Shown one piece after another: positions 6,404-7,069 of a DNA stretch of 7,069 nt; positions within the stretch are counted from its first letter, which is position 1, and the number at the start of each line of letters is the position of its first letter. The DNA comes from Acidobacteriota bacterium (GTDB taxonomy: Bacteria; Acidobacteriota; Terriglobia; Terriglobales; Acidobacteriaceae): assembly GCA_028873155.1 (NCBI GenBank), contig JAGWML010000161.1, forward strand, positions 1 through 7,069. The letters are read 5' to 3'. The notes under the pieces are model-generated. The model saw nothing but the letters and a program-made list of their open reading frames with translations. It searched no databases and was not told the origin of the DNA. A program made the position numbers and the translations under genes.

Positions 6404-7069
6404 TCAGCTCGCGTTCACCCCCACCAGTGAGATCAGATCCTGCTCGTGTTGTGTCATCGACTCATACACGGGCCGCAGCCATTTCCAGTACCCCAGCATG
6501 TGGCCCCGTGTGACGTCGTAATACAGTTGCTGCACCGCATTGGTGACAGTGCCCATCTTTCCTGATCCAACCGGTCTGCGGTCCACGCGCACAATCGGCG
6601 CAATTCCCACCGCCGTACCCGTAAAGAACAGCTCGTCGCACACATACAGCTCGCTGCGGTCGATCGGCCGCTCCACCACCTCCACACCCATCTCCCGATG
6701 CGCCAATTGCATCACCGTGTCCCGCGTAATCCCTTCCAGCACGTTCTCCGTCACCGGCGGCGTAATCAGTTCGCCATTGCGCACCATGAAGAGATTGCAC
6801 GTCGAGCCCTCGGCCACATGTCCGCTCTCGTTCAGCAGAATCGCTTCGTCAAATCCGCACTGGCGCGCCTCATCGCTCGCCAGCGCGCTGTTGACATACG
6901 CGCCGCAAATCTTCGCCCGCGGCGGAATCGCGTTATCTTCGATCCTTCGCCACGAGCTCACACCCGCATGGATGCCCTTGTCTGCATGCAGATACTCCCC
7001 GAACGGCAGCGCCACAATCGCAAACGCATCCTGCGCATCCGGACTCACGCCCACGCGCTCCGCGCTCTT
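6404..7069 (-). CDS. ilvE: Branched-chain amino acid aminotransferase, 3' portion (5' end outside window)
   Basis: The last 221 codons of a PLP fold-type IV aminotransferase; the frame stays open to the right edge, so the N-terminal part (about 80-90 residues by family length) is missing. Retained are VSSWRRIEDNAIPPRAK, whose lysine (codon 6911-6913) corresponds to the PLP-binding Lys of E. coli IlvE, followed by GAYVNSALASDEA; GHVAEGSTCNLF with the PLP-contacting Glu; LEGITRDTVMQLA; and ELFFTGTAVGIAPIVRVD, where the GT-A segment contacts the cofactor phosphate. The C-terminal pattern GPVT/YY seen in IlvE appears as GTVTNAVQQLYYDVTRG. These features favour IlvE over D-amino acid transaminase or aminodeoxychorismate lyase. 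It catalyses the final reversible transamination for Leu, Ile and Val with glutamate and 2-oxoglutarate. It precedes glutamate dehydrogenase by 54 bp. Confidence 0.93.
   Translation of the reverse strand, partial: KSAERVGVSPDAQDAFAIVALPFGEYLHADKGIHAGVSSWRRIEDNAIPPRAKICGAYVNSALASDEARQCGFDEAILLNESGHVAEGSTCNLFMVRNGELITPPVTENVLEGITRDTVMQLAHREMGVEVVERPIDRSELYVCDELFFTGTAVGIAPIVRVDRRPVGSGKMGTVTNAVQQLYYDVTRGHMLGYWKWLRPVYESMTQHEQDLISLVGVNAS

Overview
The window is GC-rich, densely packed bacterial chromosome with ordinary housekeeping and accessory genes on both strands. Proline-, alanine- and arginine-rich proteins, a LytS-type sensor kinase, and a secreted protein joining a heme-c motif to a squalene-cyclase-like repeat fold together suggest an Acidobacteriota genome (Terriglobia, Acidobacteriaceae-like). 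That assignment is an inference from general character; no rRNA or other marker gene is present to confirm it. There is no sign of mobile DNA, CRISPR arrays, tRNA or rRNA.

Layout from left to right: (1) the probable last codons of a plus-strand gene entering from the left edge (3-80). (2) A minus-strand YycJ/WalJ-type metallo-beta-lactamase-fold hydrolase with an unusual acidic insertion (91-1086). (3) A divergent intergenic region of 174 bp, then a plus-strand secreted CxxCH alpha/alpha-toroid protein (1261-2385). (4) After a 5-bp convergent gap, a minus-strand pair: a LytS-family histidine kinase (2391-3692), preceded in transcription order by a GNAT acetyltransferase (3732-4205). (5) Divergent from the acetyltransferase, a stand-alone GTP cyclohydrolase II, ribA (4299-4973), whose start codon sits just after a -10-like box and so looks leaderless; it ends at a strong two-part hairpin terminator (5003-5048). 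(6) A minus-strand pair of glutamate dehydrogenase (5078-6349) preceded by the 3' part of a branched-chain amino acid aminotransferase (6404-7069, cut by the right edge).

The aminotransferase and glutamate dehydrogenase form a sensible metabolic unit: the first passes amino groups between glutamate and branched-chain 2-oxo acids, and the second interconverts glutamate with 2-oxoglutarate and ammonium. The kinase has no response regulator beside it in this window. The most distinctive gene is the secreted heme-c/toroid protein, which keeps QW-type repeats but shows no cyclase catalytic motif. I found no defence system or other clearly new multi-gene system.
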